Shown: one piece after another, positions 9,487-17,920 of the stretch | Layout of the letters: the number at the start of each line of letters is the position of its first letter | Position numbering within the stretch: the stretch's first letter is position 1 | Source of the DNA: Nocardioides zeae | GTDB taxonomy: Bacteria > Actinomycetota > Actinomycetes > Propionibacteriales > Nocardioidaceae | DNA: 64,000 nucleotides | Assembly (NCBI RefSeq): GCF_010686755.1 | Contig: NZ_JAAGXA010000017.1 | Coordinates: 1-64,000, forward strand | Reading direction: 5' to 3' | Position numbers and translations under genes: made by a program | The notes under the pieces: generated by a model | Told to the model about the DNA's origin: nothing | Seen by the model: only the letters and a program-made list of their open reading frames with translations | Databases searched by the model: none

Positions 9487-10665
9487 TCAGCCGGGGGGCG
9501 CCCAGCCCCGGAGCCAGACCCGCACGACCTGGGCCGTGGCGGCGGTGACGGCGTCCACGGTGCTCGCACGGAGCTCGTCGAGGGTCGCCGGGCCTCGTGC
9601 GATCGAGAACGCGGCGGTCAACCCCGCCGCGTCGATCTCCTCGACGGTCGCGGAGACGGAGCCGGCCACGGCGACGACCGGGACGTGAGCCGGGGTGAGC
9701 CGGCGGACCGTGTCGACGACCTTGCCGTGGAACGACTGGCCGTCGAGCCGCCCCTCCCCCGTGAGGACGAGGTCGGCGTCCGCGACGAGGTCCGCCAGGC
9801 CGACCGCGTCCGCCACCAGCTCCCCGCCGGGGGCGAGCTCCGCCCCGAGGAGCGCGTGGAGGCCGGCGGGGAGTCCGCCGGCCGCGCCGGCGCCGGGGAG
9901 GTCGGCGACATCGACCCCGGTCGCCTCGAGCAACGCGGCCGCGAGGCGCCGCAGACCCGCGTCGAGGACGCGGACGTCGGCGGGCCCCGCCCCCTTCTGC
10001 GGCCCGAAGACGGCCGCCGCTCCCCGCTCCCCGACGAGGGGGTTCCGTACGTCGCACGCGATCCGCCACCGCACGGCAGCGGCCCGCGGGTCCAGCCCGC
10101 TGGCGTCGATGCGGTCGAGCCGCCCCAGGGCGCCGCCGCCGTCGGGCAGGTCCCGCCCGTCCGCGTCGAGGAAGCGGACCCCGAGCTCGCGCAGGAGGCC
10201 GGCGCCGCCGTCGGTCGTCGCGGACCCGCCGATGCAGAGCAGCAGCTCGGGACAGCCGGTCGCGAGGGCGGCGCGCACCACGGTGCCGACGCCGCGGGTC
10301 GTCGCCGCGAGGGGCTGGAGCCGCACGTCGCTCACCTGGGGCAGCCCGTTGGCCTCGGCTGCCTCCACGACCGCGACGGCGCCGTCCGGCGCGCGACCCC
10401 AGCGGGCCTCGACGGGACGACCCAGGGCGTCGGTGGCGCGGACGACCCGCGGGGTCGACCGCCACGCGCCGAGGAGCCCGTCGAGCGTGCCCTCGCCGCC
10501 GTCGGCGAACGGGACCACGCGGACGTCGGCCTCGGGAGCGCCGGGGACACCGAGCGCGGCACGGACGCCCGCCGCCATCGCCTCTGCGACCTCCGCGGCG
10601 GTCGCGCTGCCCTTGAACGAGTCGGGGGCGACGACCACCCGGGGTCGGCGTCGGGCGGAGGTCAT
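9487..10665 (-). CDS. glxK: Glycerate 2-kinase (GlxK/GarK family)
   Basis: A 392-residue cytoplasmic kinase with the family start VVVAPDSFKGSATAAEVA, then PFADGGEGTLDGLL, a GGSATTDGGAG nucleotide/substrate loop and a C-terminal TGEGRLDGQSFHGK motif. It phosphorylates D-glycerate at the 2 position, feeding glyoxylate, sugar-diacid or glycerate catabolism into glycolysis. It lies downstream of and in the same direction as a CdaR-type regulator (90 bp gap), the usual partner of this kinase. The C-terminus is ordinary in length. Confidence 0.92.
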   Translation of the reverse strand: MTSARRRPRVVVAPDSFKGSATAAEVAEAMAAGVRAALGVPGAPEADVRVVPFADGGEGTLDGLLGAWRSTPRVVRATDALGRPVEARWGRAPDGAVAVVEAAEANGLPQVSDVRLQPLAATTRGVGTVVRAALATGCPELLLCIGGSATTDGGAGLLRELGVRFLDADGRDLPDGGGALGRLDRIDASGLDPRAAAVRWRIACDVRNPLVGERGAAAVFGPQKGAGPADVRVLDAGLRRLAAALLEATGVDVADLPGAGAAGGLPAGLHALLGAELAPGGELVADAVGLADLVADADLVLTGEGRLDGQSFHGKVVDTVRRLTPAHVPVVAVAGSVSATVEEIDAAGLTAAFSIARGPATLDELRASTVDAVTAATAQVVRVWLRGWAPPG

Positions 10666-10755
10666 GCTGACGACCCTAGAGGCGCCGTCCTCCCACCGCT
10701 ACGGACGCGCGCCCACAACGATCCCCCACCTGGCTGGCGAGGAGTGTGCAGGTGC

Positions 10756-11814
10756 CTACAGGTCGTCGGGCAGCGACGCGAGGGCGTGCACCGCGCCGAG
10801 CAGCACCGCCGCCTCGTCGGGGCGGCCCAGGTCGAGGCCCGTGAGCGCGCGGATGCGGTCGACGCGCTGGAGCAGCGTGTTGCGGTGCACCGGCGAGAGC
10901 CGCGCCGCGGTGCGCGCGAGCCGGCGCCGGCTCCGGTCGGGCAGGTGCGCCACACCGACGGCGACCTCCGCCCGCCAACCGGGCTCCTCCGCCGCCGTCG
11001 GCAGCAGGCGCCCCCGACGCCCGAGCGCCTGCAGGTCGTGGGCCCACCCGGCCAGGTCCTCGAGGTCGACGAGGTCCTCGACGACGACCCGACGCGTCGC
11101 CGTACCCCCGAGTTCCCGGTCGAGCCGTCGCCCGTGACCGGCGACGCCCCAGAGGAGCCCGTCCACGACCACGGCGCACGGGGAGGCACCCTCGGCGCCG
11201 TCGGCATCGCGGCGGTCGTTGGCGGCGGTGACGGCCTGCTCGGCGCGGGGCGGCGGGACGGCCGTGCCGTCCCGGGCCACCTCGACGTCGCACCAGACCC
11301 CGACGGACCACGGCCCCCGGCCGAGCCCGAGGGCCTCGAGACGCTCCTGCACCGCGAGGGGCGTCGCGGTCGGCGACGCGAGGACCGCGACCAGCGCGCG
11401 GACCCGGGTGCGGGTCTCGGTGCCGCTGTCGTGCTCGCGCTCGCGGGCGAGCAGCAGGCCCACCGTCAACGCGACCACCCGCGCGACGGGCTCCACCTCG
11501 GCCGGGTCCCCGGTGACGCCGACGACCCCGGCGATGCGGTCGTCGAGCTCGAGCGGGACGTTGGCGCCCGGCCGGTCCTCCACCCCCTCGGCCACGTCGG
11601 TGACCAGGACCGGACGCCCGGTCGCCACCACCTCGCGGGCTGCGCGGTGCGGCTGCCCCACCCGGTCGGCGCGGGTGGACGCGACCACCGTGCCGTCGAT
11701 GTCCATGAGGTTGAGGTCCCGCCGCAGGGTGGGCGCCACGGCGTCGACGACCCGCTGCGCCAGGGCGGGGTCGAGCCCGTCGCCCGCCCCCGGTGCTCCC
11801 GCCATGGCGGTCAC
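10756..11814 (-). CDS. CdaR/PucR-type transcriptional regulator (sugar-diacid/glycerate responsive)
   Basis: A 352-residue regulator. The N-terminal ~130 residues match the sugar-diacid recognition domain (NLMDIDGTVVASTRADRVG, then a PLELDDRIAGVVGVTGDP motif). The C-terminal part ends in a PucR-type helix-turn-helix with the family's VHRNTLLQRVDRI segment. Such proteins activate glycerate kinase genes in response to glycerate or diacids. The start is GTG 11814 or, equally likely, ATG 11805 nine nt downstream. It ends 90 bp before glxK, its probable target. Confidence 0.85.
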   Translation of the reverse strand: MTAMAGAPGAGDGLDPALAQRVVDAVAPTLRRDLNLMDIDGTVVASTRADRVGQPHRAAREVVATGRPVLVTDVAEGVEDRPGANVPLELDDRIAGVVGVTGDPAEVEPVARVVALTVGLLLAREREHDSGTETRTRVRALVAVLASPTATPLAVQERLEALGLGRGPWSVGVWCDVEVARDGTAVPPPRAEQAVTAANDRRDADGAEGASPCAVVVDGLLWGVAGHGRRLDRELGGTATRRVVVEDLVDLEDLAGWAHDLQALGRRGRLLPTAAEEPGWRAEVAVGVAHLPDRSRRRLARTAARLSPVHRNTLLQRVDRIRALTGLDLGRPDEAAVLLGAVHALASLPDDL

Positions 11815-11828
11815 CCTAGGCGGCGCGG

Positions 11829-13532
11829 TCAGCCCGCCAGCGCGTCCTGCAGCACGTCCCGCAGCGCGTCGTGCGCCGGCGTCGGCTCCCCGTCGTCGTA
11901 CAGGAGGTCGTGGCCCTGCTGCAGGCCGTCGTCGTCGACGTACCAGTCGTAGCGGTCGTCCACGCCCCAGGTCGTCCAGGAGACGCAGACCTCCGAGCGC
12001 AGGCAGGTGGCCAGGGCGGTGGCGTACTGCTCCGCCTGGGCGTCCTGCCCCTCGGCGTCCGTGACGTCGTTCTCGGAGATGCGCGCGACCAGCCCGGCGT
12101 CGGCGACCGCGTCCAGGGTCGTCGCCAGGTCATCGGCGGAGATCGCGTCGGTGGCGAGGTCGTAGACGTGGGACTGCAGGCCGACGCCGTCGATGTGGCC
12201 GCCCCGCGCGTTGGTGTGGCGGGCGAGCCGGAGCAGGGCGTCCTGGCGGGGACCGGGCACGTCGGCGCCGTTCTCGTTGATGAACTGCCGGACGTCGGGG
12301 TCGGCGTCGTGGACCGCCTGCGAGACGACCACCGGGTAGTCCGGGCCGAAGACGCGGTACCAGGTGTTCTCCTGCAGCGCGGTGCCCTGGTCGACGTCGA
12401 ACGGCTCGTTGACGACGTCGAGCGAGTCGAGCCGACCCCGGAAGTGCGTGACCACGGTGGTCACGTAGTCGAGCAGGACCTCCGCGCTGGCCGCACGATC
12501 CTCGGCCGAGTCGGCCGGCAGCTCGCGCATCCAGCGGGGCATGGCCTCGGTGAAGGCGATGGTGTGGCCGTGCACCGCCATCCCTCGGCTCTCCGCGACG
12601 TCGAGCAGGGCGTCGGCCTCCGCGAAGACGTACTCCCCCTGCCGCGGCGCGAGGAACTGCGCCTTCATCGCGTTCTCCGGGGTCAGGGCACCGAAGTCGC
12701 CCAGGAGGCTCGCCGCGTAGTCCGGGTCCCCGGCGAGCGGCCCGAGGGCCACGGCCGCACCGACGCGGAAGTCCGGGCGCACGCGGGCGGCAGCGGCCTG
12801 CAGGCCGTCGGGGTACGGCGCGACGTCGGCCACCGCCGGACCCGCGGCCGCGAGGGACGCGCCCTCCGGCGCGGCGGCGGTGAGCGCGTCGACCGAGAAC
12901 GTGCCCTCGCCGCTCGACAGCCCCAGCCAGAGCTCGCCGGAGCCGAAGACGTCGCCCAGCGGCAGGGAGGCCACGGTCTCGCCGCCGCTGGCGACGTGCA
13001 GCCGGTCGCCGGAGCGAGCGACCGAGAGCTCGGCCTCGGGATCGGCGAGCGTCACCTGCTCGTCGTGCACGGGCTCCGGGTCGGTCACGTCCTCCGGGTC
13101 CGCGCCGTCGAAGACCGTGATGCGGAGGTCGTCGTCACGGAGCGTGAGCCGTAGGCCCGCGGGCTCGATGCGGAACTCGTCGGCGATCACCGGCGGGCTG
13201 TCGTAGACGGCCCAGGTGGCGTCGGCGGTCACGTCCGAGAAGGACGCGTCGAGGGTGAAGTCGTCCGGGGCCAGGAGGTGCGTGCCCGCCAGGTCGACCG
13301 GCGGGTTCGGCTGCCCGCCCCCGCCGTCCTGGTCGACGATGCGCCAGCCCGTCGCCGTCACCCGCAGGCCGTCGCCGTCCGCGACGACCCCCGGGACGTG
13401 CTCCCAGCCCTGCTCCAGGAGGTCGATCACGGTGGCGCGGTCGGATGTCCCGTCGGTCGCGGTGCAGCCCGCCGCGACGACCACGAGGACGACGGCCGCC
13501 ACGCTGCCGGAGCGTCTCCGGAGATCCCTCAC
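11829..13532 (-). CDS. Lipoprotein endo-1,4-beta-xylanase, GH10 family with N-terminal jelly-roll domain
   Basis: A 567-residue exported enzyme. A basic start and hydrophobic stretch end in the lipobox VVAAGC (Cys23). Residues ~70-290 look like a concanavalin-type beta-sandwich. The C-terminal ~290 residues are a GH10 TIM barrel: TPENAMKAQFL, HGHTIAF, acid/base Glu376 in VVNEPF and nucleophile Glu487 in ISEND. The usual substrates are xylans; the nucleophile motif is slightly off the common TELD form. GTG 13532 has GGAGG 8 nt upstream, inside a 9-bp tandem repeat. Its neighbour on the other side is the CdaR gene 15 bp downstream. Confidence 0.88.
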   Translation of the reverse strand: MRDLRRRSGSVAAVVLVVVAAGCTATDGTSDRATVIDLLEQGWEHVPGVVADGDGLRVTATGWRIVDQDGGGGQPNPPVDLAGTHLLAPDDFTLDASFSDVTADATWAVYDSPPVIADEFRIEPAGLRLTLRDDDLRITVFDGADPEDVTDPEPVHDEQVTLADPEAELSVARSGDRLHVASGGETVASLPLGDVFGSGELWLGLSSGEGTFSVDALTAAAPEGASLAAAGPAVADVAPYPDGLQAAAARVRPDFRVGAAVALGPLAGDPDYAASLLGDFGALTPENAMKAQFLAPRQGEYVFAEADALLDVAESRGMAVHGHTIAFTEAMPRWMRELPADSAEDRAASAEVLLDYVTTVVTHFRGRLDSLDVVNEPFDVDQGTALQENTWYRVFGPDYPVVVSQAVHDADPDVRQFINENGADVPGPRQDALLRLARHTNARGGHIDGVGLQSHVYDLATDAISADDLATTLDAVADAGLVARISENDVTDAEGQDAQAEQYATALATCLRSEVCVSWTTWGVDDRYDWYVDDDGLQQGHDLLYDDGEPTPAHDALRDVLQDALAG

Positions 13533-13540
13533 GTCCGACC

Positions 13541-13567
13541 CTCCCGTGGCTCCCGTGGCTCCCGTGG
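13541..13567. repeat. Three tandem copies of a 9-bp unit
   Basis: CTCCCGTGG is repeated exactly three times at 13541-13549, 13550-13558 and 13559-13567. Read on the minus strand each unit gives GGGAG, so three ribosome-binding-site-like motifs lie in a row just upstream of the xylanase GTG. Slippage here could move the SD or change its number. Confidence 0.8.
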
Positions 13568-13586
13568 TGCGACCGACGTGCGCATC

Positions 13587-13760
13587 ATGCCGGGCAGCGC
13601 ACACGACCTTGCTTCCACCCGCGGGTGCCTGCCCAGGGCTACGAACAGGATCGGTCTCGGGTACTGCCCGGACTGCAGCGGCGCGGTGTCTGCTGCGAAG
13701 CAGTACTACGCCGACGTCGACGGTTGCTCCTACTGCGCGAACGCTTGCCACACGAGCTGA
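13587..13760 (+). CDS. Possible small cysteine-rich protein, 57 aa
   Basis: A short frame from ATG 13587 to TGA 13760. Its second half holds CPDC and CSYC pairs plus another Cys and His (CANACH), a pattern seen in small zinc-ribbon proteins. Third codon positions are GC-rich from residue ~28 on, less so before. No SD is evident. It lies between the xylanase promoter and the tRNA. It could be a real small protein, the end of a decayed gene, or chance. Confidence 0.3.
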   Translation: MPGSAHDLASTRGCLPRATNRIGLGYCPDCSGAVSAAKQYYADVDGCSYCANACHTS

Positions 13761-13836
13761 GCGCACTGCGGGGTCGGTCGTCCGCCGGGACAGCGTCACG
13801 ACCGGCCCCGTAGACCGACTCGCGAGCGGTCCATGG

Positions 13837-13912
13837 TGGTGCCCCAGGCAAGAGTCGAACTTGCGACCTTTCGCTTAGGAGGCGGCTGCTCTATCCACTG
13901 AGCTACTGGGGC
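13837..13912 (-). tRNA. tRNA-Arg (anticodon CCU)
   Basis: Read on the minus strand: acceptor GCCCCAG/CTGGGGC, D arm GCTC...GAGC, anticodon loop CTCCTAA giving anticodon CCT (AGG codons), T arm GCAAG-TTCGACT-CTTGC, discriminator A and an encoded CCA at 13837-13839. The anticodon stem is unusual: only three of five pairs form (G-A and C-A oppositions at the top). The T arm and acceptor are perfect. Confidence 0.93.
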
Positions 13913-14065
13913 GTGCGTCCTATCCTGCCATCCGGTTCCCCCGCGTTCTCAGGGTGCACGGGTCTCGCGTCGAGCCGGGTTCGGCGGGGAGGTTGTCCCC
14001 CGGCGGTACGTCGCCGGGGCGGGTCTCGCTCAGGACTGTCGGTGGGTGCGGGTTGAGTGGTGGCC

Positions 14066-15580
14066 ATGACGGGGGTCAGCTCTTCTGGTGACGCCGATGG
14101 CTTCGGGCCACCGGTGCCGGAGCCCCCTGCCGAGTTCTCGGTCGATCTGCCCGATCCCGATTGGTTGGAGCACGCCTTCACCACCGGCGAGTGGCCTGAG
14201 GAGGCGACGCTGGGGTGCCGGATCGTCAGTCGCGAGGGTCGGTACGACGCGGCTGAGCCCGCCCCGGAGCCCGAACCTGGGTGGGTGGTGCCCGGGGTCG
14301 CCTCGGGTCCCGGTGCCGGTCCGGTCGACATGGGGCATCCGTTGTTGGAGGCGATCCGGGTGGCCACGGCCGTGCTCGCCGCGGACGGGCGCACCGGCAT
14401 CGGATGGTTGAGCGCGTCCCAGACGGGGGTCGCGCTGGTCGACGCGCACCGGCTGGCCGCACGGGCCTCGGCGCTGGTCGCGGTGTTGGTGCAGCACGCC
14501 GAGGACGTCGAGCTGTACCGACAGAACGGTGCCTCGACCGCGGCGGTGTGGCTGGCGAACGCGACCGCTGCGACGCGTCGCGATGCCTACCGCCTCGCTC
14601 GCGTCGGGGCCGCCGTCGGCGAGGACACGGGGCGGTACCGGAGCCACCTCGGCCCCGGCTGCCTGACCGGCGTCGTGGACCTCGAGCAGGCCGACGTCAT
14701 CGTCAAGGCCCTCGACGCGCTACCTGGCGAACTGGACCCCGCCCTGCTGTCGCGGGCGGAGGAGGTGCTGGTCGGGTACGCCGCCGACCACGACGCCCGC
14801 GCCCTGCGGATGCTGGGGAAGAAGATCCTCGCCGTCATCGCCCCCGATATCGGCGAAGCACACGACGCCGCTCTCCTCGAACGCGAAGAACGCGAGGCCC
14901 GAGCCACGTCGCGCCTCTCGATGGTCTCCGACGGCCTAGGTCGCGTGTGGGGCCGCTTCGTCCTGCCCGAGCTCCACGGCGCGATGCTCCGCAAAGCCCT
15001 CGACGCCTACGCCGCCCCGAAGCACCTCAACACCAACGAGGACCCCGACCAGCGGTTCAAACGCGACCGAGCGACCCCCGAGCGCTACGGACGGGCCTTC
15101 CAACAGCTCCTGGAGATGCTCGACCACAAGGACCTCCCCGCCACCGGTGGCATGGGCGCGACCGTCGTCGTCACCATGACCCTGGAGTCCCTGCTAGGCG
15201 GCCTCGCCTCAGCGTCCCTCGACACCGGCACCACGATCAGCGCATCCGAAGCCCGACGCCTGGCGTGCGAGGCGGGGATCATCCCCGCGGTGCTCGGCAC
15301 GAAGAGCGAGGTCCTCGACCTCGGCCGCACCACCCGCTTCCACACCCGAGCGATGCGCCTCGCCATGGCCATCAGGGACGGCGGCTGCGTCGCCGAAGGC
15401 TGCAACCGACCACCCCACCAGACCCACGCCCACCACCTCACCGCATGGTCCAACGGCGGCCACACCACCGTGAACGACGGCTGCCTCCTCTGCGACCAGC
15501 ACCACCACCAGATCCACGACCCGCTCTACCTCGTCGAACGCCTCGGCACCGGCAAGCTCCGCTTCACGAGGCGGACGTGA
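14066..15580 (+). CDS. DUF222/HNH endonuclease-domain protein ('13E12 repeat' type)
   Basis: A 504-residue protein of the large actinobacterial DUF222-HNH family. After an acidic Pro/Glu-rich start, residues ~110-330 form the helical DUF222 region (IGWLSASQTGVALVDAHRL onward). The C-terminus has the HNH pattern: CVAEGCNRPP, THAHHLTAW, GGHTTVNDGCLLC, HHHQIHD. Members are numerous and dispersed in these genomes and suspected to be mobile or self-splicing-associated; their function is unproven. ATG 14066 is used; a GTG 9 nt upstream is possible and no strong SD is seen. It sits next to the tRNA gene. Confidence 0.88.
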   Translation: MTGVSSSGDADGFGPPVPEPPAEFSVDLPDPDWLEHAFTTGEWPEEATLGCRIVSREGRYDAAEPAPEPEPGWVVPGVASGPGAGPVDMGHPLLEAIRVATAVLAADGRTGIGWLSASQTGVALVDAHRLAARASALVAVLVQHAEDVELYRQNGASTAAVWLANATAATRRDAYRLARVGAAVGEDTGRYRSHLGPGCLTGVVDLEQADVIVKALDALPGELDPALLSRAEEVLVGYAADHDARALRMLGKKILAVIAPDIGEAHDAALLEREEREARATSRLSMVSDGLGRVWGRFVLPELHGAMLRKALDAYAAPKHLNTNEDPDQRFKRDRATPERYGRAFQQLLEMLDHKDLPATGGMGATVVVTMTLESLLGGLASASLDTGTTISASEARRLACEAGIIPAVLGTKSEVLDLGRTTRFHTRAMRLAMAIRDGGCVAEGCNRPPHQTHAHHLTAWSNGGHTTVNDGCLLCDQHHHQIHDPLYLVERLGTGKLRFTRRT

Positions 15581-15733
15581 GCGACCGGCCCCGACCGAAT
15601 CGACCCGGCACCCGACGCCAGCACCAGCACCAACACCAGGAAGATCCGGCGCACCCGGTGAGCCAGGACTCCCGCGGGCTCGCCCCAGCGCGGACGTGGC
15701 TCGACGACCACGCACTCGACGGTGCACGACCGT

Positions 15734-16651
15734 CTACCGGGCGTCGGCGGCCGTCCCGTCCGCGGCCGTCCCGTTCGCCACCATCCTGTCCCCGGCCATC
15801 CCGTCCGCGGCGCGCGCGTTCGCGGCGTACCTCCGCGGGGTGCAGCCGTAGACCTCCGCGAAGCTGGCGATGAACGCGCTGGGCGACGCGTAGCCGACGC
15901 GCTCGGCGACCTCGGCCACGCCGAGCCCGTCGACGAGGTGACCCGCAGCCGCTTGCAGGCGGCGGCGGAGCCGCCACTGGCGGAAGGTGAGGCCGGTGCC
16001 GGCGACGAAGGCCCGCGCCAGCGTCTTCTCGCTGACGTGCAGGTCGGCGGCCCAGTCGCCGAGGGTCCGTGGGTCGGCCGGGTCGTCCAGGAGCGCGACG
16101 GCGACGCGCCGTGCTCGCGGATCGGCGGGCAGCGCGACCACGTCGTGGCGCAGGGGCGCGTCGCCGAGCACGTCGAGGAGGAGGCGGTAGGCGAGCCGCC
16201 GGCGCTCCGGTGACCGTGGTGCCTCCGCGGCGTGCCGCAGCAGGGTGGCGGCCATCGGCTCGACGGCGAGCACGGCCGGCCGGTCCGCGCCGGCGCCTCC
16301 GACCCGACCCTCGCCCTGGGGGCGGAGCACGGGGTCGGCGTACACGTCCACCAGCGTCCCGGTCCGCGTGATCGTCATCTCGTGCAGCGCGCCGGCGGGG
16401 ATCCAGGCCACGTGGTCGGCGCCGAGCTCCCAGGTGGTGCCGCCGACCGTGAGCCGCATGCTGCCCGCCACCATCCAGGCCAGCTGGTCGGTCGCGTGGA
16501 GATGGGAGTCGTAGCGTGTGCCCGCCGCGACGTCGAACCACTCGGTGGTGATCGCTCCCGCTCCGTGACGGGCGATCGTCCGCTCGCCGACATCGCCCTC
16601 GTGCGCCTGCGGCGCGGCGTACGAGGGATCCCGCTCGACGGACAGGGTCAT
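15734..16651 (-). CDS. AraC family regulator with N-terminal cupin domain
   Basis: A 305-residue protein: an N-terminal cupin (HLHATDQLAWMVAGSMRLTVGG), then a C-terminal AraC double helix-turn-helix around residues 185-280 (TLGDWAADLHVSEKTLARAF and VGYASPSAFIASFAEVYGCTPRRY). The last ~25 residues are a low-complexity Ala/Asp/Gly/Met tail encoded by imperfect tandem GTCCCGTCCGC-like units at ~15745-15810. It diverges from the siderophore-binding lipoprotein at 16770, with an iron box between, so it may modulate that gene in response to an imported iron chelate. Confidence 0.85.
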   Translation of the reverse strand: MTLSVERDPSYAAPQAHEGDVGERTIARHGAGAITTEWFDVAAGTRYDSHLHATDQLAWMVAGSMRLTVGGTTWELGADHVAWIPAGALHEMTITRTGTLVDVYADPVLRPQGEGRVGGAGADRPAVLAVEPMAATLLRHAAEAPRSPERRRLAYRLLLDVLGDAPLRHDVVALPADPRARRVAVALLDDPADPRTLGDWAADLHVSEKTLARAFVAGTGLTFRQWRLRRRLQAAAGHLVDGLGVAEVAERVGYASPSAFIASFAEVYGCTPRRYAANARAADGMAGDRMVANGTAADGTAADAR

Positions 16652-16698
16652 GACTGCTCACCTCGACTGATGTCCGTCCACGACGATCGCGACGGAGG

Positions 16699-16717
16699 TT
16701 AGGTGAGGCTACCCTCC
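16699..16717. promoter_or_regulatory. DtxR/IdeR iron box
   Basis: TTAGGTGAGGCTACCCTCC matches the 19-bp DtxR/IdeR consensus TTAGGTTAGGCTAACCTAA at about 15 positions. It lies 53 bp upstream of the siderophore-binding lipoprotein and 48 bp upstream of the divergent AraC gene, so iron-loaded repressor could block either or both. Confidence 0.75.
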
Positions 16718-16769
16718 ACGACGCCGCGCCGTCGCGCCCGATCCGACGGCCCCACCCCCGAGGACCACC

Positions 16770-17843
16770 GTGACCCTGCTCCCCTGCCCGAGCCACCGCG
16801 CCCCCCGCGCCCCCCGCGCCCTTGCCGCGTCCGTCACCGCCGCGCTCGCGCTCTCCGCCCTCGTCGCCTGCGGCGAGAGCGCCGCCGAGGACCGCGCCGA
16901 GGAGAACCCGCACTACACGACCGAGCCGACCGACTCGTTCCCGCTGACCGTGGACCACGAGTACGGCGCGACGACCATCGAGTCCGAGCCGCAGCGCATC
17001 GTCACCGTCGGGCTGACGGAGCAGGACGTGCTCCTCGAGCTCGGCGTCACGCCGATCGCGACGACGGAGTGGTACGGCGAGCAGGAGTTCGCCGTCTGGC
17101 CCTGGGCCACCGACCTCCTCAACGGGGCGGAGCCGGAGGTGCTGAGCGCGGCCGACGGCTTCCAGTACGAGCGGATCGCCGAGCTCGAGCCCGACCTCAT
17201 CATCGGCACCAACGCCGGCATGACCGAGGACGCCTACGACCGGCTCTCCGAGATCGCGCCCACCGTCACCGCGACGGACGGGTCCGAGGGCTACACGTCG
17301 CCCTGGCGTGACCAGACCCGCCAGATCGCCGCGGCCGTCGGCCGCTCGGCCGAGGGCGAGGAGCTGATCACGGGCGTCGACGAGGCGTACGCCGCCGTGG
17401 CCGCCGAGCACCCCGAGTTCGCCGGCAAGACGGCGACCTTCGCACAGGGCGTCATCTGGGAGGGCGTCATCTACGTCTATCCCGACGGCGTCAACACCGA
17501 CTTCCTCACCGACCTCGGGTTCACGATCACGCCGGGCCTCGAGCAGCACGCGCCGGGCGCCGGCGAGCAGGCGCAGATCTCGGCCGAGAACGTCGGCCTC
17601 CTCGACGCGGACGTGGTGCTGTTCGCGACGGAGTCCCCGGAGGGCATCGACGAGGTGCTCTCGTTCGGCACGATGTCGACCCTGCCCGCCGTCCAGGAGG
17701 GCCGAGCGATCTACAGCGACGCCGTGCTCTCCGGCGCGATCTACTTCCTCACCCCGTTGAGCCAGAAGTACGTGCTCGAGCACCTCGAGCCGCGCCTCGT
17801 CGACGCCCTCGCGGGCGAGTCCCCGCAGGACGTCGAGGGCTGA
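16770..17843 (+). CDS. Iron-siderophore ABC transporter substrate-binding lipoprotein (FecB/FepB-like)
   Basis: A 357-residue exported protein. The signal peptide ends with the lipobox SALVAC at about residue 36. The mature protein is a type III (helical-hinge) binding protein: PQRIVTVGLTEQDVLLELGVTP in lobe 1, ELEPDLIIGTNAG, then a C-terminal lobe. It delivers ferric siderophore or heme-like ligands to an ABC permease; no permease genes are adjacent, so it is an orphan here. GTG 16770. An iron box lies upstream and a strong hairpin terminator (17867-17902) follows. Confidence 0.88.
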   Translation: MTLLPCPSHRAPRAPRALAASVTAALALSALVACGESAAEDRAEENPHYTTEPTDSFPLTVDHEYGATTIESEPQRIVTVGLTEQDVLLELGVTPIATTEWYGEQEFAVWPWATDLLNGAEPEVLSAADGFQYERIAELEPDLIIGTNAGMTEDAYDRLSEIAPTVTATDGSEGYTSPWRDQTRQIAAAVGRSAEGEELITGVDEAYAAVAAEHPEFAGKTATFAQGVIWEGVIYVYPDGVNTDFLTDLGFTITPGLEQHAPGAGEQAQISAENVGLLDADVVLFATESPEGIDEVLSFGTMSTLPAVQEGRAIYSDAVLSGAIYFLTPLSQKYVLEHLEPRLVDALAGESPQDVEG

Positions 17844-17866
17844 ACGCCCGGCTGATCGGCCGGGAC

Positions 17867-17902
17867 CGGGGCGGGGCGCGCACGGGGGCGCGCCCCGCCC
17901 CG
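17867..17902. terminator. Strong GC hairpin between convergent genes
   Basis: Perfect 15-bp arms (17867-17881 and 17888-17902, GCGCGCCCCGCCCCG on the right) with a 6-nt loop. No T-tract follows, as is common in actinobacteria. Placement 24 nt after the binding-protein stop and 19 nt before the convergent gene's end fits bidirectional termination. Confidence 0.75.
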
Positions 17903-17920
17903 TCCGTCACCGCAAGCGGT

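Noticed and set aside
13837..15580. tRNA gene plus HNH protein as the boundary of a mobile element
   Set aside because: No duplicated tRNA 3' end, integrase or second boundary is visible; DUF222/HNH genes are dispersed singly in such genomes.
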